Assembly (NCBI GenBank): GCA_002310035.1
Contig: DBYC01000028.1
Span: forward strand, 1 to 40,297
Direction of reading: 5' to 3'
DNA from: a bacterium UBP6_UBA1196
GTDB lineage: Bacteria; UBP6; UBA1177
Length of the DNA stretch: 40,297 nucleotides
Below, piece after piece: positions 8,573 to 16,808 of the stretch. The notes beneath the pieces were generated by a model, which saw only the letters and a list, made by a program, of their open reading frames with translations, was not told the origin of the DNA and did not search any database. How positions within the stretch are numbered: position 1 is the first letter of the stretch; every line of letters begins with the position of its first letter. Both the position numbers and the translations under genes were made by a program.

Positions 8573-10066
8573 TTATTTTGCGTTTATTTTGCTTTTGTGG
8601 CGGTTGTAAAGAAGCATCGCCGCGATAGAAAGAATGCCGAAAGATGAAAGGACGATCCAGATTTTCCACGGAGCGTAAGCATCCCAGAGAAGCTGGTTGG
8701 CAGCGTATTTGTCAAGGCCTGTAAGTTCCTGAAAATACGGGAAAAAGTCGAATGTGTCGACGTTCATTTTTGCGATAGTTTCAGGCAAAAGATTGTCAGG
8801 GTTCGCAGCTTTGTAGTCGTCGACGACTTTCACGAGGGTCTCAAGAGGGACTTTTTTTACATCGAGAAGATACTGCTTCGTTATCTGAAGTTTGTTAGCG
8901 AAAGCGTCGTAAAGCGGGCCCGAAACGACGTTTCCGACGATCCAGCCGACCGCAAACGGAATGTTGGAAAGCCCCATGTAGAGAGCTTTTTTGTCAGCAG
9001 GAGCGTTAACGCCGATGTATTCGCTGAATTTGGGCGAGCAGGTCATTTCGCCGAGGCTGAAAAACGCTATGCAGATCGCCGTTACAACGCCTGCCATCGT
9101 GATCCCGGCGCAGAAAAAGGCGACAGTCGTGAGGCATATTCCAGCAGTTATCGCGACAAGGCGCGGGAATTTGCCCGTGACTACGCTCCACGGAACGACA
9201 AAAAGAACGATGCAGAGCGAATTGATGTTGATGAACTGCTCAGCCTTGACGCTGCCGTTATCGGTCATGAACGACGGCAGGATCTTTGCCAGAGCGCGGC
9301 TGTCGGTCCACTGGTCGATGAAGTTCGGGTAAAGATCCCAAAGCTGCATGAACATAAGCCAGAAACCGCTGAAAATAAGGAGGAAAATCATAAAATCCTT
9401 GTCTTTCAGCGCAGTCCAGGTGTCGTTGAGCGCATCTTTTGCGGACTTTGTTGCCTTTAATTTATCGGGCTCTTTGAATAAGAAAGTTGCCGGAATGTAG
9501 TTGAGGGCAGTGACTATCGCCGCCGCGTAGAAAACGTAGCTCCACGTGTAGCCGTCGGTATCGTTTCCGCGCAGAGTGCTCGCCATGATCGGGGCGAGAA
9601 GACCTCCGATATTTACGACCCAGTAGAAGATCCCGTATCCGACAGAGCTGTTTTCCTCAGTTACAGAACTTGCGACGGTTCCCTGAATCGGCGGCTTGAA
9701 AATGGCGGTTCCCGTTCCGACCGCGATGCCTGCGACCATCATGCTCCAGAAACCCGCAGCGTTAGCCATCAGGATGTAGCCGAAAACATTGGTGGTAAAA
9801 GCGATGTAAAGACTTTTGCGGTAGCCGAGATAGTTGGCAAAAGAGCCGCTCAGCATCGGGATAAGGCTCTGACACGCAGCCCAGACACCGAAAATAAGCC
9901 CTTTTTCAGTGAAGGTAAGTCCGAGACCGTGTTTGTCGGCAGTCGCTATCATCCAGAGCGGAAGGACTGCACGCACCGAGAAAAACGCCAGACGCTCGAA
10001 CATCTCCATGACGTTCGCGATCCAGAAATTCCTCTGAAATCCTGTGACTTGTGATTTGAAACTCAT
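8573..10066 (-). CDS. POT-like major facilitator transporter
   Basis: 497 residues from the ATG at 10066, chosen because GGAG lies 6 nt upstream; an upstream start would run into the preceding gene. About 12 or more hydrophobic segments. The first helix region MEMFERLAFFSVRAVLPLWM resembles the ExxERFxYY signature of proton-coupled peptide (POT/PTR2) transporters, and GTGIFKPP-like GTAIFKPPIQGTVA matches their TM4-5 region. A hydrophilic section with FDFFPYFQEL lies before the last helices. Likely a proton-driven importer of di/tripeptides or another small solute; the ExxER motif is altered, so the substrate is uncertain. 23 bp follow the preceding dehydrogenase stop. Confidence 0.78.
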   Translation of the reverse strand: MSFKSQVTGFQRNFWIANVMEMFERLAFFSVRAVLPLWMIATADKHGLGLTFTEKGLIFGVWAACQSLIPMLSGSFANYLGYRKSLYIAFTTNVFGYILMANAAGFWSMMVAGIAVGTGTAIFKPPIQGTVASSVTEENSSVGYGIFYWVVNIGGLLAPIMASTLRGNDTDGYTWSYVFYAAAIVTALNYIPATFLFKEPDKLKATKSAKDALNDTWTALKDKDFMIFLLIFSGFWLMFMQLWDLYPNFIDQWTDSRALAKILPSFMTDNGSVKAEQFININSLCIVLFVVPWSVVTGKFPRLVAITAGICLTTVAFFCAGITMAGVVTAICIAFFSLGEMTCSPKFSEYIGVNAPADKKALYMGLSNIPFAVGWIVGNVVSGPLYDAFANKLQITKQYLLDVKKVPLETLVKVVDDYKAANPDNLLPETIAKMNVDTFDFFPYFQELTGLDKYAANQLLWDAYAPWKIWIVLSSFGILSIAAMLLYNRHKSKINAK

Positions 10067-10089
10067 TGGCAGCTCCATATGAAAAATAT

Positions 10090-11046
10090 TTATTTTACCA
10101 GATTTTCGGGTGCTTTCCCGCAAAGGACGGCGCAGCAGTCGTCGATCACCATTCTCGCCATTTCGGAGCGTGTTTCTACGGCAGAGCTTCCTATGTGGGG
10201 CAGAAGCGCCGTATTTTCAAGAGTCATAAGTTTTTCGTTTATTCTAGGCTCGAATTCATAGACATCGAATCCCGCTGCGTAAATTTCTTTCTTTTCAAGT
10301 GCGTCGGCGAGAGCCGCTTCGTCGATCAGCTGACCGCGTGCGGTGTTTATGATTATCGCGCTTTTCTTCATTGTTTTGAGTTCTTTCGCGCCTATCATGT
10401 GGTGAAGTTCCGGCACATAAGGCAGGTGCAGCGAAAGGAAGTCGCACTCCTTCAAGAGTTCGGCAAATTCATAGTATTTCGCGCCGAGTTCTTTTTCAGC
10501 CGCTTCGTTTCTGCGTCTGCTCCAGTAAATTATGTCAAGACCGAACGCTTTCGCTCTTTTTGCCGTTGCGAAGCCGATCCTTCCCATTCCCAGAACACCG
10601 AATTTCTTGCCGTCGAGCGATACTCCGTTGAAAAGTTCAGGCGCCCAACCTTTGAATTTGCCTTCTCTCGCATATTTTTCAGCTTCAACAGCGCGTCTTG
10701 AAGTCATAAGGAGAAGCAGGATCGCGATATCGGCAGTCGAATCGGTGAGGACTCCGGGCGTGTTCGTGACTGTGATTCCATGCTCGCGGCAGTAAGCGAG
10801 GTCGATGTTGTTAAAACCGACCGCATAGTTCGAAACGACCTTCAGATTCGGTATTTTTGCGAGCAGAGCCGCGTCGATTTTGTCCGAAAGCATCGAAATA
10901 AGGCCGTCAGGGTTAAGTTTTTCAAGGCTTTCAGCCAGATTTTTATGCTCGTTTTCATTCAGAACGACAGTCTCAAAATTTTTGTCGGCAAGCAGAGTTT
11001 CGTATCTTTTGCCCGGCAGTTTGCACGAAATAACGATTTTTTTCAT
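10090..11046 (-). CDS. D-2-hydroxyacid dehydrogenase (glyoxylate/hydroxypyruvate reductase type)
   Basis: 318 residues, the usual length. NAD(P)-binding Rossmann motif GMGRIG at 153-158 within LDGKKFGVLGMGRIG; catalytic triad visible as R237 (NTARGQLIDE), E266 (FDVYEFEP) and H284 (LLPHIGSS). These enzymes reduce 2-keto acids such as glyoxylate, hydroxypyruvate or a 2-oxo acid to the D-hydroxy acid. The strand after the GxGxxG motif has SRRR, which suggests NADPH preference (inference). Twelve bp separate it from the upstream M23-like gene, so it is part of the same transcript as pgk. Confidence 0.9.
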   Translation of the reverse strand: MKKIVISCKLPGKRYETLLADKNFETVVLNENEHKNLAESLEKLNPDGLISMLSDKIDAALLAKIPNLKVVSNYAVGFNNIDLAYCREHGITVTNTPGVLTDSTADIAILLLLMTSRRAVEAEKYAREGKFKGWAPELFNGVSLDGKKFGVLGMGRIGFATAKRAKAFGLDIIYWSRRRNEAAEKELGAKYYEFAELLKECDFLSLHLPYVPELHHMIGAKELKTMKKSAIIINTARGQLIDEAALADALEKKEIYAAGFDVYEFEPRINEKLMTLENTALLPHIGSSAVETRSEMARMVIDDCCAVLCGKAPENLVK

Positions 11047-11058
11047 TTGTCACCTCTG

Positions 11059-12048
11059 TTAAAAAAACTCTCTTTCGAAATTTTTGGCATATTCCGACGC
11101 TTTTGAATAGAAATTTCTGATTATCTGGAAATTAAGCTGGCTTTTTTCGGGCATCTGGCGGCTTTCGGTGTGGTGGAACACGAACGGCGAAACGATGGTG
11201 TTGTCGAATTTCCGCAGGAAGTAGATGATGCCGCTTTTTTTGTCGCTGAAGATGTAGCCGCTTTTGCCGACGACCGCTTTTTCTTTGTAAAGTGCGTTTT
11301 TGCGAAGCCCCGGATTTATCTCAGCGAGACCGCGGAAAAAAGCGCGCGTCGCATAGTTGCTGTAAATCAGTTCCATCGAGCCGCCGAAACCGCGTGACTG
11401 GTCGAATTCCATGAGTTTCGCAAGGAAGGGTAGGTGGATTTCATCGTTTACAGGAATTTCAAACGCAGGAACCAGGTTGTTGTTTTCATAGAGGAAACGC
11501 ACTCTGGGGCATCCTTTGAACGGGCCGTTCGTAATACATGGCTGAAGTTCGTAACCGTCGGCGGTAAAATATTTTTCTCCGCTTCCCGCATCGAAAAGAT
11601 AGACTTCCGAAAGCGTTCTCGCAGACGAGTTTTTGTATTTGAGATAAAGGATCTCGCCCGTTTTCTCGTTGTAGAAAAAAGTCAGGGCGTCGCCTTCTCG
11701 GAAACGGATCTTGAAGCCGTTGAGGAAATAGACGATCTCCTGAATGTTTTTAACTATCTGCTGCGGTATTTTCGTGTTGTACTTGCGGTTGAACGAATCG
11801 GCGATAGTCCCTTTCAGAACAAAATCGGCATAGAGAATGTTGTCTCCCTCGGGCGAAAAAGTTCTGAACTGCGGAAGATCGACATCGTAAGTAATGGGAA
11901 AATCGAGGGAGGAATGGTCAGTCGGGTAGAGAAAAAACGGCTTTTCCTCTTCTTCTTCGAGTGGTGTCGAATCTTGATTTAAGTATAGAAAAACATTGAG
12001 AAAAACAGAAACAAGAAGAACTGAGACGTAAGCAAAACGGTTTTTCAC
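11059..12048 (-). CDS. degenerate M23 (LytM-like) envelope protein
   Basis: 329 residues with one N-terminal membrane segment (~7-23), so anchored in the inner membrane facing the periplasm. Residues ~75-160 align by eye with the second N-terminal domain of Csd3-type M23 peptidases (FKIRFREGDALTFFY, then GEKYFTADGYEL). The rest follows the LytM order: IHLPF, SRGFGGSMELIYSNYATRAF, VVGKSGYIF, IIYFLRKFDNTIVSP. The zinc ligands are gone: the HxxxD site is not recognisable and the HLHYE position reads IIYFL. It is therefore probably not a peptidoglycan hydrolase but a structural or regulatory relative, as EnvC and NlpD are for amidases. Assignment rests on pattern matching and needs a profile search. 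Confidence 0.6.
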   Translation of the reverse strand: MKNRFAYVSVLLVSVFLNVFLYLNQDSTPLEEEEEKPFFLYPTDHSSLDFPITYDVDLPQFRTFSPEGDNILYADFVLKGTIADSFNRKYNTKIPQQIVKNIQEIVYFLNGFKIRFREGDALTFFYNEKTGEILYLKYKNSSARTLSEVYLFDAGSGEKYFTADGYELQPCITNGPFKGCPRVRFLYENNNLVPAFEIPVNDEIHLPFLAKLMEFDQSRGFGGSMELIYSNYATRAFFRGLAEINPGLRKNALYKEKAVVGKSGYIFSDKKSGIIYFLRKFDNTIVSPFVFHHTESRQMPEKSQLNFQIIRNFYSKASEYAKNFEREFF

Positions 12049-12068
12049 GACTTTTTCGGGAAAAGTGA

Positions 12069-13355
12069 CTATTTAAGAAGCATTTTTACAGGTTCCATTC
12101 CGGCGGGAGTTTTTTCTTCGATCGCTTTAAGAACTGCGCCGCCACCTGTGAACATGTAGTATTTTGTGTTGTCGACAGCTGCCATGTAGGTTCCCGGAAG
12201 GAGTTTTTTGAAATCCTGGAGCGTGTCGCCGCCGCCGTAAAGTTTGTTTGCGTCCTTGTTTTTGTCGATAAGCGAATACATCGCAGCGGTGCCGCTTCCG
12301 AAATTCGGAGTAAAGCCCATGACTGCGTTTACGAAGAAGGTCTTCGCGTTTGCGAAAATCTCTGCGACCGCCGGATCTGCGAAAGTTTCGGGAGCCGCGT
12401 CAAGAACGAACTTGAGTTCCATTCCCGGTTTGAGGTCTTTGAGAGCGACTGTTCTGTACTGGCCTTCGAATTTGCCGTCCATCGTGTCGGATTCGACGAT
12501 GTAGGGAAGTTCGACGATTTTTTCGGGAAATTTCGCTGCAAAATCGACAAATTTCTTTGCAGACGCAACATCTTCTTCCTCAACGCCAGCGATTTTTATG
12601 CCGTATTTTGCGCAAAGGTAAGCGTTGTAGATGACTCCGCCGAGAACAAGATGATCAGCCTTTTCGAGAAGCGCCGAAAGGGGCTCGATCTTGGTATCGA
12701 ACTTCGATCCTGCGACAGCTGCGAGGAAAGGACGAGCCGGCTCGTAGATGCGTTTTAAGTTCTCGATCTCCTTTTCCATGAGTATTCCAGCGAATGCCGG
12801 AAGGCGTTTTGCAATTCTTACAGTCGAAGTGTGGCTCTGCCATGAACCGAAAGCGTCGTTTACGAAAACATCGGCGATTGCCGCCATTTCGTCAGCAAGT
12901 TTGTCGGCTTTTTCGTCTTTTGCTTCTTCCCCTGCGAACCAGCGCGTGTTCGGGAGGTAGATCATGTCGATCTTTCCCGATTTGAGCTCGTCGAGAAGCG
13001 GATCCATAACTTCTTTGCAGAGATTTTTGTATCCGAAAGCGTCTTCAGCCTTGAATTCCGGAACTTTTATTCTGAGCGAGAGTTTTTTCTCGAGATATTT
13101 TACGACCGGCATTACGGAAGTCTTCTCTTCCATCGTGATTTCGCCGGTTTTTTTGTCTTTCGGACGACCGACGTGAGTCATGAGTATCGGTTTGCCCCCT
13201 TTTGCGTAAATCCTGCAGATCGTTGCGAAAGTTGAATCGATTCTGTAAGGATCTTCGATTTTTCCCTTTTTTACGACGTTGTGGTCAACTCTGACAAGAA
13301 CGATTTTGCCCTGAAGGTCGGCTTCCTGCAAAGTTTTAAGAGTGAGATTTTCCAT
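12069..13355 (-). CDS. pgk: phosphoglycerate kinase, divergent form
   Basis: 428 residues from the ATG at 13355, with GGAGG 5 nt upstream; a longer frame starts inside that site. Overall PGK order is kept: VRVDHNV, YRIDSTFATI, THVGRP, NTRWFAGEE, VNDAFGSW, LGG, NAVMGF, GGGDT, TGGGA. It moves phosphate between 1,3-bisphosphoglycerate and ADP in glycolysis. Several normally fixed positions differ: RVDFNVP reads RVDHNV, SHLGRP reads THVGRP, the HRAHAS region reads WQSHTS (no Arg there), and the NGPxGVFE ATP-site motif reads NAVMGFTP (no Glu). It may be a functional subclass or have shifted specificity. Embedded in a long operon between a lipoprotein and an M23-like gene. Confidence 0.88.
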   Translation of the reverse strand: MENLTLKTLQEADLQGKIVLVRVDHNVVKKGKIEDPYRIDSTFATICRIYAKGGKPILMTHVGRPKDKKTGEITMEEKTSVMPVVKYLEKKLSLRIKVPEFKAEDAFGYKNLCKEVMDPLLDELKSGKIDMIYLPNTRWFAGEEAKDEKADKLADEMAAIADVFVNDAFGSWQSHTSTVRIAKRLPAFAGILMEKEIENLKRIYEPARPFLAAVAGSKFDTKIEPLSALLEKADHLVLGGVIYNAYLCAKYGIKIAGVEEEDVASAKKFVDFAAKFPEKIVELPYIVESDTMDGKFEGQYRTVALKDLKPGMELKFVLDAAPETFADPAVAEIFANAKTFFVNAVMGFTPNFGSGTAAMYSLIDKNKDANKLYGGGDTLQDFKKLLPGTYMAAVDNTKYYMFTGGGAVLKAIEEKTPAGMEPVKMLLK

Positions 13356-13369
13356 TTTATCCTCCAAAA

Positions 13370-14143
13370 TTAAAGGCAGACGCCGTCTGTTTCATCGCAA
13401 ATCCCTTTATAGCAGGTATATCCCTCTGCATTGCAGTCAGGCATGCAGGCATGTAGTTTTTGAGAGCAGCGGTATCCTACACGGCAGTCGGAAGGTTTAT
13501 TGCATTTGTAAAAACAATAACCATTGTCCCAGGCTCCGCCGGTATAATTGTGGTAAACTCCGCCTACGCTGTTGCATGCACCCTGATCAAGTCCGTCGCT
13601 TTCAAACATGCAGTAACCGCCGGGAAATCCTTCAGTCTGGCAGACAGCTATCTGTTCATAAGGATCTTCAGGATTGAAATTGTTTTGGTAAGTTTCCGTG
13701 CAGCTTTCTCCCGAGCAGGCGGAACCTGTTTTTCCGTTCTGAGCCTGATTTCCGCTTGTGTCGCCGGTGTTTAGGTTGCCGTCAGAACCTGTACCTGTAT
13801 CACCCGTGTCAGAACCTGTGTCTGTGCCGGTATCTGTTCCTGTATCACCTGTGTCCAAGCCAGTGTCGGTGCCGGTATCTGTGCCGGTATTACCTGTGTC
13901 AGAACCTGTATCTGTGCCAGTGTCTGCACCGGTGTCAGAGCCTGTATCGGTTTCTGTGTTTCCGGTATCTGTGGCTGTGTCAGTTGTATCAGCGGTAGTA
14001 TCGCCGGTATCCTGATCTTCATCGGACTGGGTGTCGCCGTTTTCTGTATCGCCCAAGTCTTCTTTTTCATCGTCACTGCTGCATGAGATGAAAAAAACAA
14101 GCGCTATGACAGCTAATATGTTGATAAAATTGAATTTTTTCAT
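13370..14143 (-). CDS. lipoprotein with Asp/Thr/Gly repeats and Cys-rich C-terminus
   Basis: 257 residues. Signal peptide with lipobox FFISC (lipid-anchored C21). Residues ~30-125 are almost only D, T, G, S (repeats such as TDTGSDTGDTG), a flexible spacer that may bind calcium. Residues ~140-257 contain about fourteen Cys, likely disulfide-bonded, in a small extracellular domain. The function is unknown; the plan resembles surface lipoproteins with a stalk and a head. ATG at 14143 with AAGGAG 8 nt upstream. Fourteen bp separate it from the gene before and from pgk after, so it is probably co-transcribed with pgk. Two other lipoproteins in the window share the same linker style. Confidence 0.8.
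   Translation of the reverse strand: MKKFNFINILAVIALVFFISCSSDDEKEDLGDTENGDTQSDEDQDTGDTTADTTDTATDTGNTETDTGSDTGADTGTDTGSDTGNTGTDTGTDTGLDTGDTGTDTGTDTGSDTGDTGTGSDGNLNTGDTSGNQAQNGKTGSACSGESCTETYQNNFNPEDPYEQIAVCQTEGFPGGYCMFESDGLDQGACNSVGGVYHNYTGGAWDNGYCFYKCNKPSDCRVGYRCSQKLHACMPDCNAEGYTCYKGICDETDGVCL
13780..14050 (-). repeat. low-complexity Asp-Thr-Gly coding repeat
   Basis: Imperfect 6- to 18-bp units coding for DTG, TDTG, SDTG. The unit order is irregular at DNA level, with synonymous changes, so it is an old, drifting repeat rather than a perfect microsatellite. Copy number could still change by recombination. Confidence 0.75.
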
Positions 14144-14157
14144 GATAGATCTCCTTG

Positions 14158-14904
14158 TTATTTTTTCTGTTGCTGAGATTGCGATTGCTGCTGTCCTGTT
14201 TCTGGTGTTGATTTGTCAACATAGTTTGCAGGAATCGTCAGCGAGAGTTTTTTTATGTCCGATTTTTTGAATTCCCTGACGGTCGTAATGACTGTCGGCA
14301 TCTTTTTGTTCTGTGAAAATTTGAATGATTTCACAATGGTTCCTTTGTCTATGAAATTGTCGTCGATCTGTGCATCGACCGAACGGTATTTCAAAAGCGC
14401 TTCAGGAATGACAGCGGTGAATTTCTTCTTAAAATCGATAACCTGCTGATTTTTTAAACCGGTAGCGACCCAGACCGTGGAATAAGGTTTGCCGTCAAGC
14501 GAAACCGCCCAGACTTCGCAGTTCCATTTGCCGACAGTTTCGGTTCCCTGCTTTTCGAAAGTTACTTTCGGAAGGGCCTTGTCAGCATCGAATTTCGCGC
14601 TTTGTGCCATAATATCTTTGCCGAGCTGGACTGCGAATTCAACATACTTGCTGAGTTTGATCACCTGATATGTTTTGTGTTTATGGGAAATGTAAGTGAT
14701 CGTGTCGGCATTGAGATCGATCATGGTCTCAATATGATTGTTCGGCGAAATGTTTGTCACTTTCATCGAATTCTCTGAAATAACAGTGTGCTTTTCGGAA
14801 ATAACTCCGTTTGTGTCGGTTTCTTCAAGTGTTTCCCAGATATCGGACGCGGAAAGAAAACCGCAAGCAAAAACCGTCATAAAAAACATAAAAAATTTTT
14901 TCAT
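14158..14904 (-). CDS. periplasmic DUF4412-like protein
   Basis: 248 residues with a signal peptide (cleavage near ASA-D, ~20). The body shows the DUF4412-like pattern of an extracytoplasmic beta-rich protein: NHIETMIDLNADTITYISHKHKTY, then KVTFEKQGTETVGKWNCEVWAV, where a tightened cofactor- or lipid-binding fold is suspected but unproven. The C-terminus ends in a Gln/Ser-rich tail. ATG at 14904 with GAGGTG upstream. It is first in the long minus-strand operon and directly follows the promoter at 14936-14963. Family assignment is moderate; function unknown. Confidence 0.65.
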   Translation of the reverse strand: MKKFFMFFMTVFACGFLSASDIWETLEETDTNGVISEKHTVISENSMKVTNISPNNHIETMIDLNADTITYISHKHKTYQVIKLSKYVEFAVQLGKDIMAQSAKFDADKALPKVTFEKQGTETVGKWNCEVWAVSLDGKPYSTVWVATGLKNQQVIDFKKKFTAVIPEALLKYRSVDAQIDDNFIDKGTIVKSFKFSQNKKMPTVITTVREFKKSDIKKLSLTIPANYVDKSTPETGQQQSQSQQQKK

Positions 14905-14935
14905 AGTTTCACCTCTTCAAAAATCAAACGGATGC

Positions 14936-14963
14936 AGTTTAGTCATTTTACAAAAATTCTCAA
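14936..14963 (-). promoter_or_regulatory. promoter for the 14.9-7 kb minus-strand run
   Basis: On the minus strand: -35 TTGAGA (14963-14958), exactly 16 bp, -10 TAAACT (14941-14936), followed by GCA. The -10 is preceded by TGAC. It lies 32 bp before the DUF4412 start codon and shares its spacing with five other promoter candidates in the window. Confidence 0.6.
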
Positions 14964-15024
14964 TAATCTTTTTCATTTTTTCTTGATTTTTCTGTCAGTT
15001 TAATTATCGGTGAAATTGTGTTGA

Positions 15025-16359
15025 GTGTTTGTTTTAAATTTTTTAATGAAATTTTGCTATATTTTTCTTTTATTGCTTGTTTTTGCGCTGTCTTATATAA
15101 GAGATCTGCGTTTTTATGAAAACGATAAACCTTGTTTGTATAAATCAGACTTTACAACAGATTTGCAGACAAGGCTGGAAAAGTGCGGGAGAAATTTGAA
15201 AAACCGTGAGCTTGTTCTTGCTCTTTCTGTCGGGAAGCGGGATTTCCGACCTGAGTTCAGAAACGCTCTCGCACTTACCGGAACAATGCATCTTGTCGCC
15301 ATTTCGGCATTTCACACTGGAATAATGATTCTTGTTTTCGGGATCGTTTTCAAAACATTGCTGTTTTTTATGCCGTTCAGGCCGTATGTTAAGAGAATTA
15401 TAGAATTTGTGCTTAAAATCGCCGCTTCGGCATACTATTTTTTGATCACTGGTGCTTCGATTCCGACTTTGCGCTCGCTGGTTTTTATGCTTTTGTTTGA
15501 TTTGTTCGTAATTTCAGGAACTTATCCTCATTCGGTCTTGATTTTTCTTTTTTCTCTCGCGGTCGTTTCGCTTGCGGTTCCCGGGAGTGTTTCGTCGCTC
15601 AGTTTTATAATGAGCGCGCTTTGTGTGGCGACAGTTATCAAAATCTGGCGCATTCTGCCGAGGTCAGCTGCGGTTTCAATAGTGTGTGTTTCGATTCTTG
15701 TGAACTGGATCCTGCTTGCGACAGCTTCAGAACTTTCCGGTGTTTTTCCTTTGAGCGCCCCTTTTGTTAATTTTTTCGTGATTCCTGTTGTCTCCGTGAC
15801 AGTTCCTTTTATAACAGTTGCGCAGTTTCTGGTTCCATTTTCCGAAACGGCAGCCGCTTTTGCGCTTGAAACGGCTGATTTCATAATAACTCCTGCCTCT
15901 TTTCTGATTTCCTTTTTTGCCGGTTTTGCTGAAAAAACGGCTGTCCCGATAGTTGCTGCTCCGGTTCTTGTGAAGATATTTTTTGTTGTCTCGTTTTTTA
16001 CGGCTCTTTATTCAAGTAATAAAATCAAGTATTTTTCTGCTATTACAAATTTGTGCTGCGCGCTTTTCTTCTTTTTTCCGTTTTTTTCTTCTGATGAGTT
16101 CATGCGTTCCGCGGCATTTGGCGGAAAGGCCTTCTGCGTGAAGGAAAATTTCAGTTCAGGAAGGATCTTTTTCGACAAATATTCAAAAAATCCTGCTTTC
16201 AACGGCTATTTTTATTCAAATATCGAGCGTTTTTCAGCTGTATGCGGCATGACGGAAGTGCTTTCAGTGCACACTCCCCAGAAGGTCCCGGAGAAACAAA
16301 AAGCTGCGATGAGAAAAAAAATCCGCTTTAAAAATACAAAATTTTATTCAAGAGAATAA
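15025..16359 (+). CDS. ComEC/Rec2-like membrane protein without nuclease domain
   Basis: 444 residues, many hydrophobic segments (about 9-10). The competence-domain signature is present: TGTMHLVAISAFHTG at 85-99 (normally TGxSHLLAISGLHxG) and, further on, TGASIPTLRSLVFML (normally TGxxxSxxRAxxM). ComEC forms the inner-membrane channel for single-stranded DNA in natural transformation. Here both the N-terminal OB domain and the C-terminal beta-lactamase-like domain are absent; only the channel core and a short soluble tail remain, and the signature SGLH is AFH. It could be a partial paralogue or a channel with a separate nuclease. Start unclear: GTG 15025, or ATG 15046 (neither has a good ribosome-binding site). 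Confidence 0.75.
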   Translation: MFVLNFLMKFCYIFLLLLVFALSYIRDLRFYENDKPCLYKSDFTTDLQTRLEKCGRNLKNRELVLALSVGKRDFRPEFRNALALTGTMHLVAISAFHTGIMILVFGIVFKTLLFFMPFRPYVKRIIEFVLKIAASAYYFLITGASIPTLRSLVFMLLFDLFVISGTYPHSVLIFLFSLAVVSLAVPGSVSSLSFIMSALCVATVIKIWRILPRSAAVSIVCVSILVNWILLATASELSGVFPLSAPFVNFFVIPVVSVTVPFITVAQFLVPFSETAAAFALETADFIITPASFLISFFAGFAEKTAVPIVAAPVLVKIFFVVSFFTALYSSNKIKYFSAITNLCCALFFFFPFFSSDEFMRSAAFGGKAFCVKENFSSGRIFFDKYSKNPAFNGYFYSNIERFSAVCGMTEVLSVHTPQKVPEKQKAAMRKKIRFKNTKFYSRE

Positions 16360-16374
16360 TTTTTGTGCTATATT
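16347..16374 (+). promoter_or_regulatory. promoter for the 16404-rpiB unit
   Basis: -35 TTCAAG (16347-16352), 16 bp, -10 TATATT (16369-16374) preceded by TTTTTGTGC. The -35 overlaps the end of the ComEC-like gene. The TTTTTGTGCTA string recurs at the hisS promoter. Confidence 0.5.
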
Positions 16375-16403
16375 GTCACGCTTTTTTGAAACGGAGGTGA
16401 AAA

Positions 16404-16799
16404 ATGGGCAAAAAAAAGAGCGGAAACGGTTTTCTTTCGGTAATTTTTTCTATTGTCAAAATAGTGCTTTTTGTCTTTCTTCTTGCAAATTTCTGCTGGA
16501 ACGGGAAGCCGCTTTGGAAAAATTTGTTTTCTTCTGATGGAAAGACATTCGAAAAAAGCGGTGAATTTATAAAGAAAGAGGCTGAAAAAGTTCAGAAACT
16601 GGCTTCTGATGCAGTCGACGACACCAAAAAAGCGGCCGATAAAGCGGTGAAAGAGACAAAAAAAGTTGCTGACGATACAAGAAAAAAGGCGGAAGAAGCA
16701 AAGGATGCGATAAAGGAAAAAGCGAATCAGGCTTCAGACATTACAGAGGAAGACGAGAAAGAGCTTAAAAAACTTATCGAGGAAAACATAAAAAAATAG
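16404..16799 (+). CDS. small membrane-anchored helical protein
   Basis: 131 residues. One N-terminal membrane segment (~10-30) after a basic KKKSG start, then residues ~45-131 form a long, highly charged helix rich in K, E, A and D, with repeats of the style KKAADKAVKETKKVADDTRKKAEEAK. This composition recalls LEA-like/apolipoprotein-type amphipathic helices in stress proteins or envelope spacers; no family is recognised with certainty. GGAGGTG lies 5 nt before the ATG. It is followed after 9 bp by rpiB and preceded by its own promoter. Confidence 0.7.
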   Translation: MGKKKSGNGFLSVIFSIVKIVLFVFLLANFCWNGKPLWKNLFSSDGKTFEKSGEFIKKEAEKVQKLASDAVDDTKKAADKAVKETKKVADDTRKKAEEAKDAIKEKANQASDITEEDEKELKKLIEENIKK

Positions 16800-16808
16800 G
16801 AGTCTGCA

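Noticed and set aside
13758..14015. Reading frame of Val-Ser-Pro repeats on the plus strand
   Set aside because: It is the antisense of the D/T/G-repeat of the lipoprotein; it has no ribosome-binding site.
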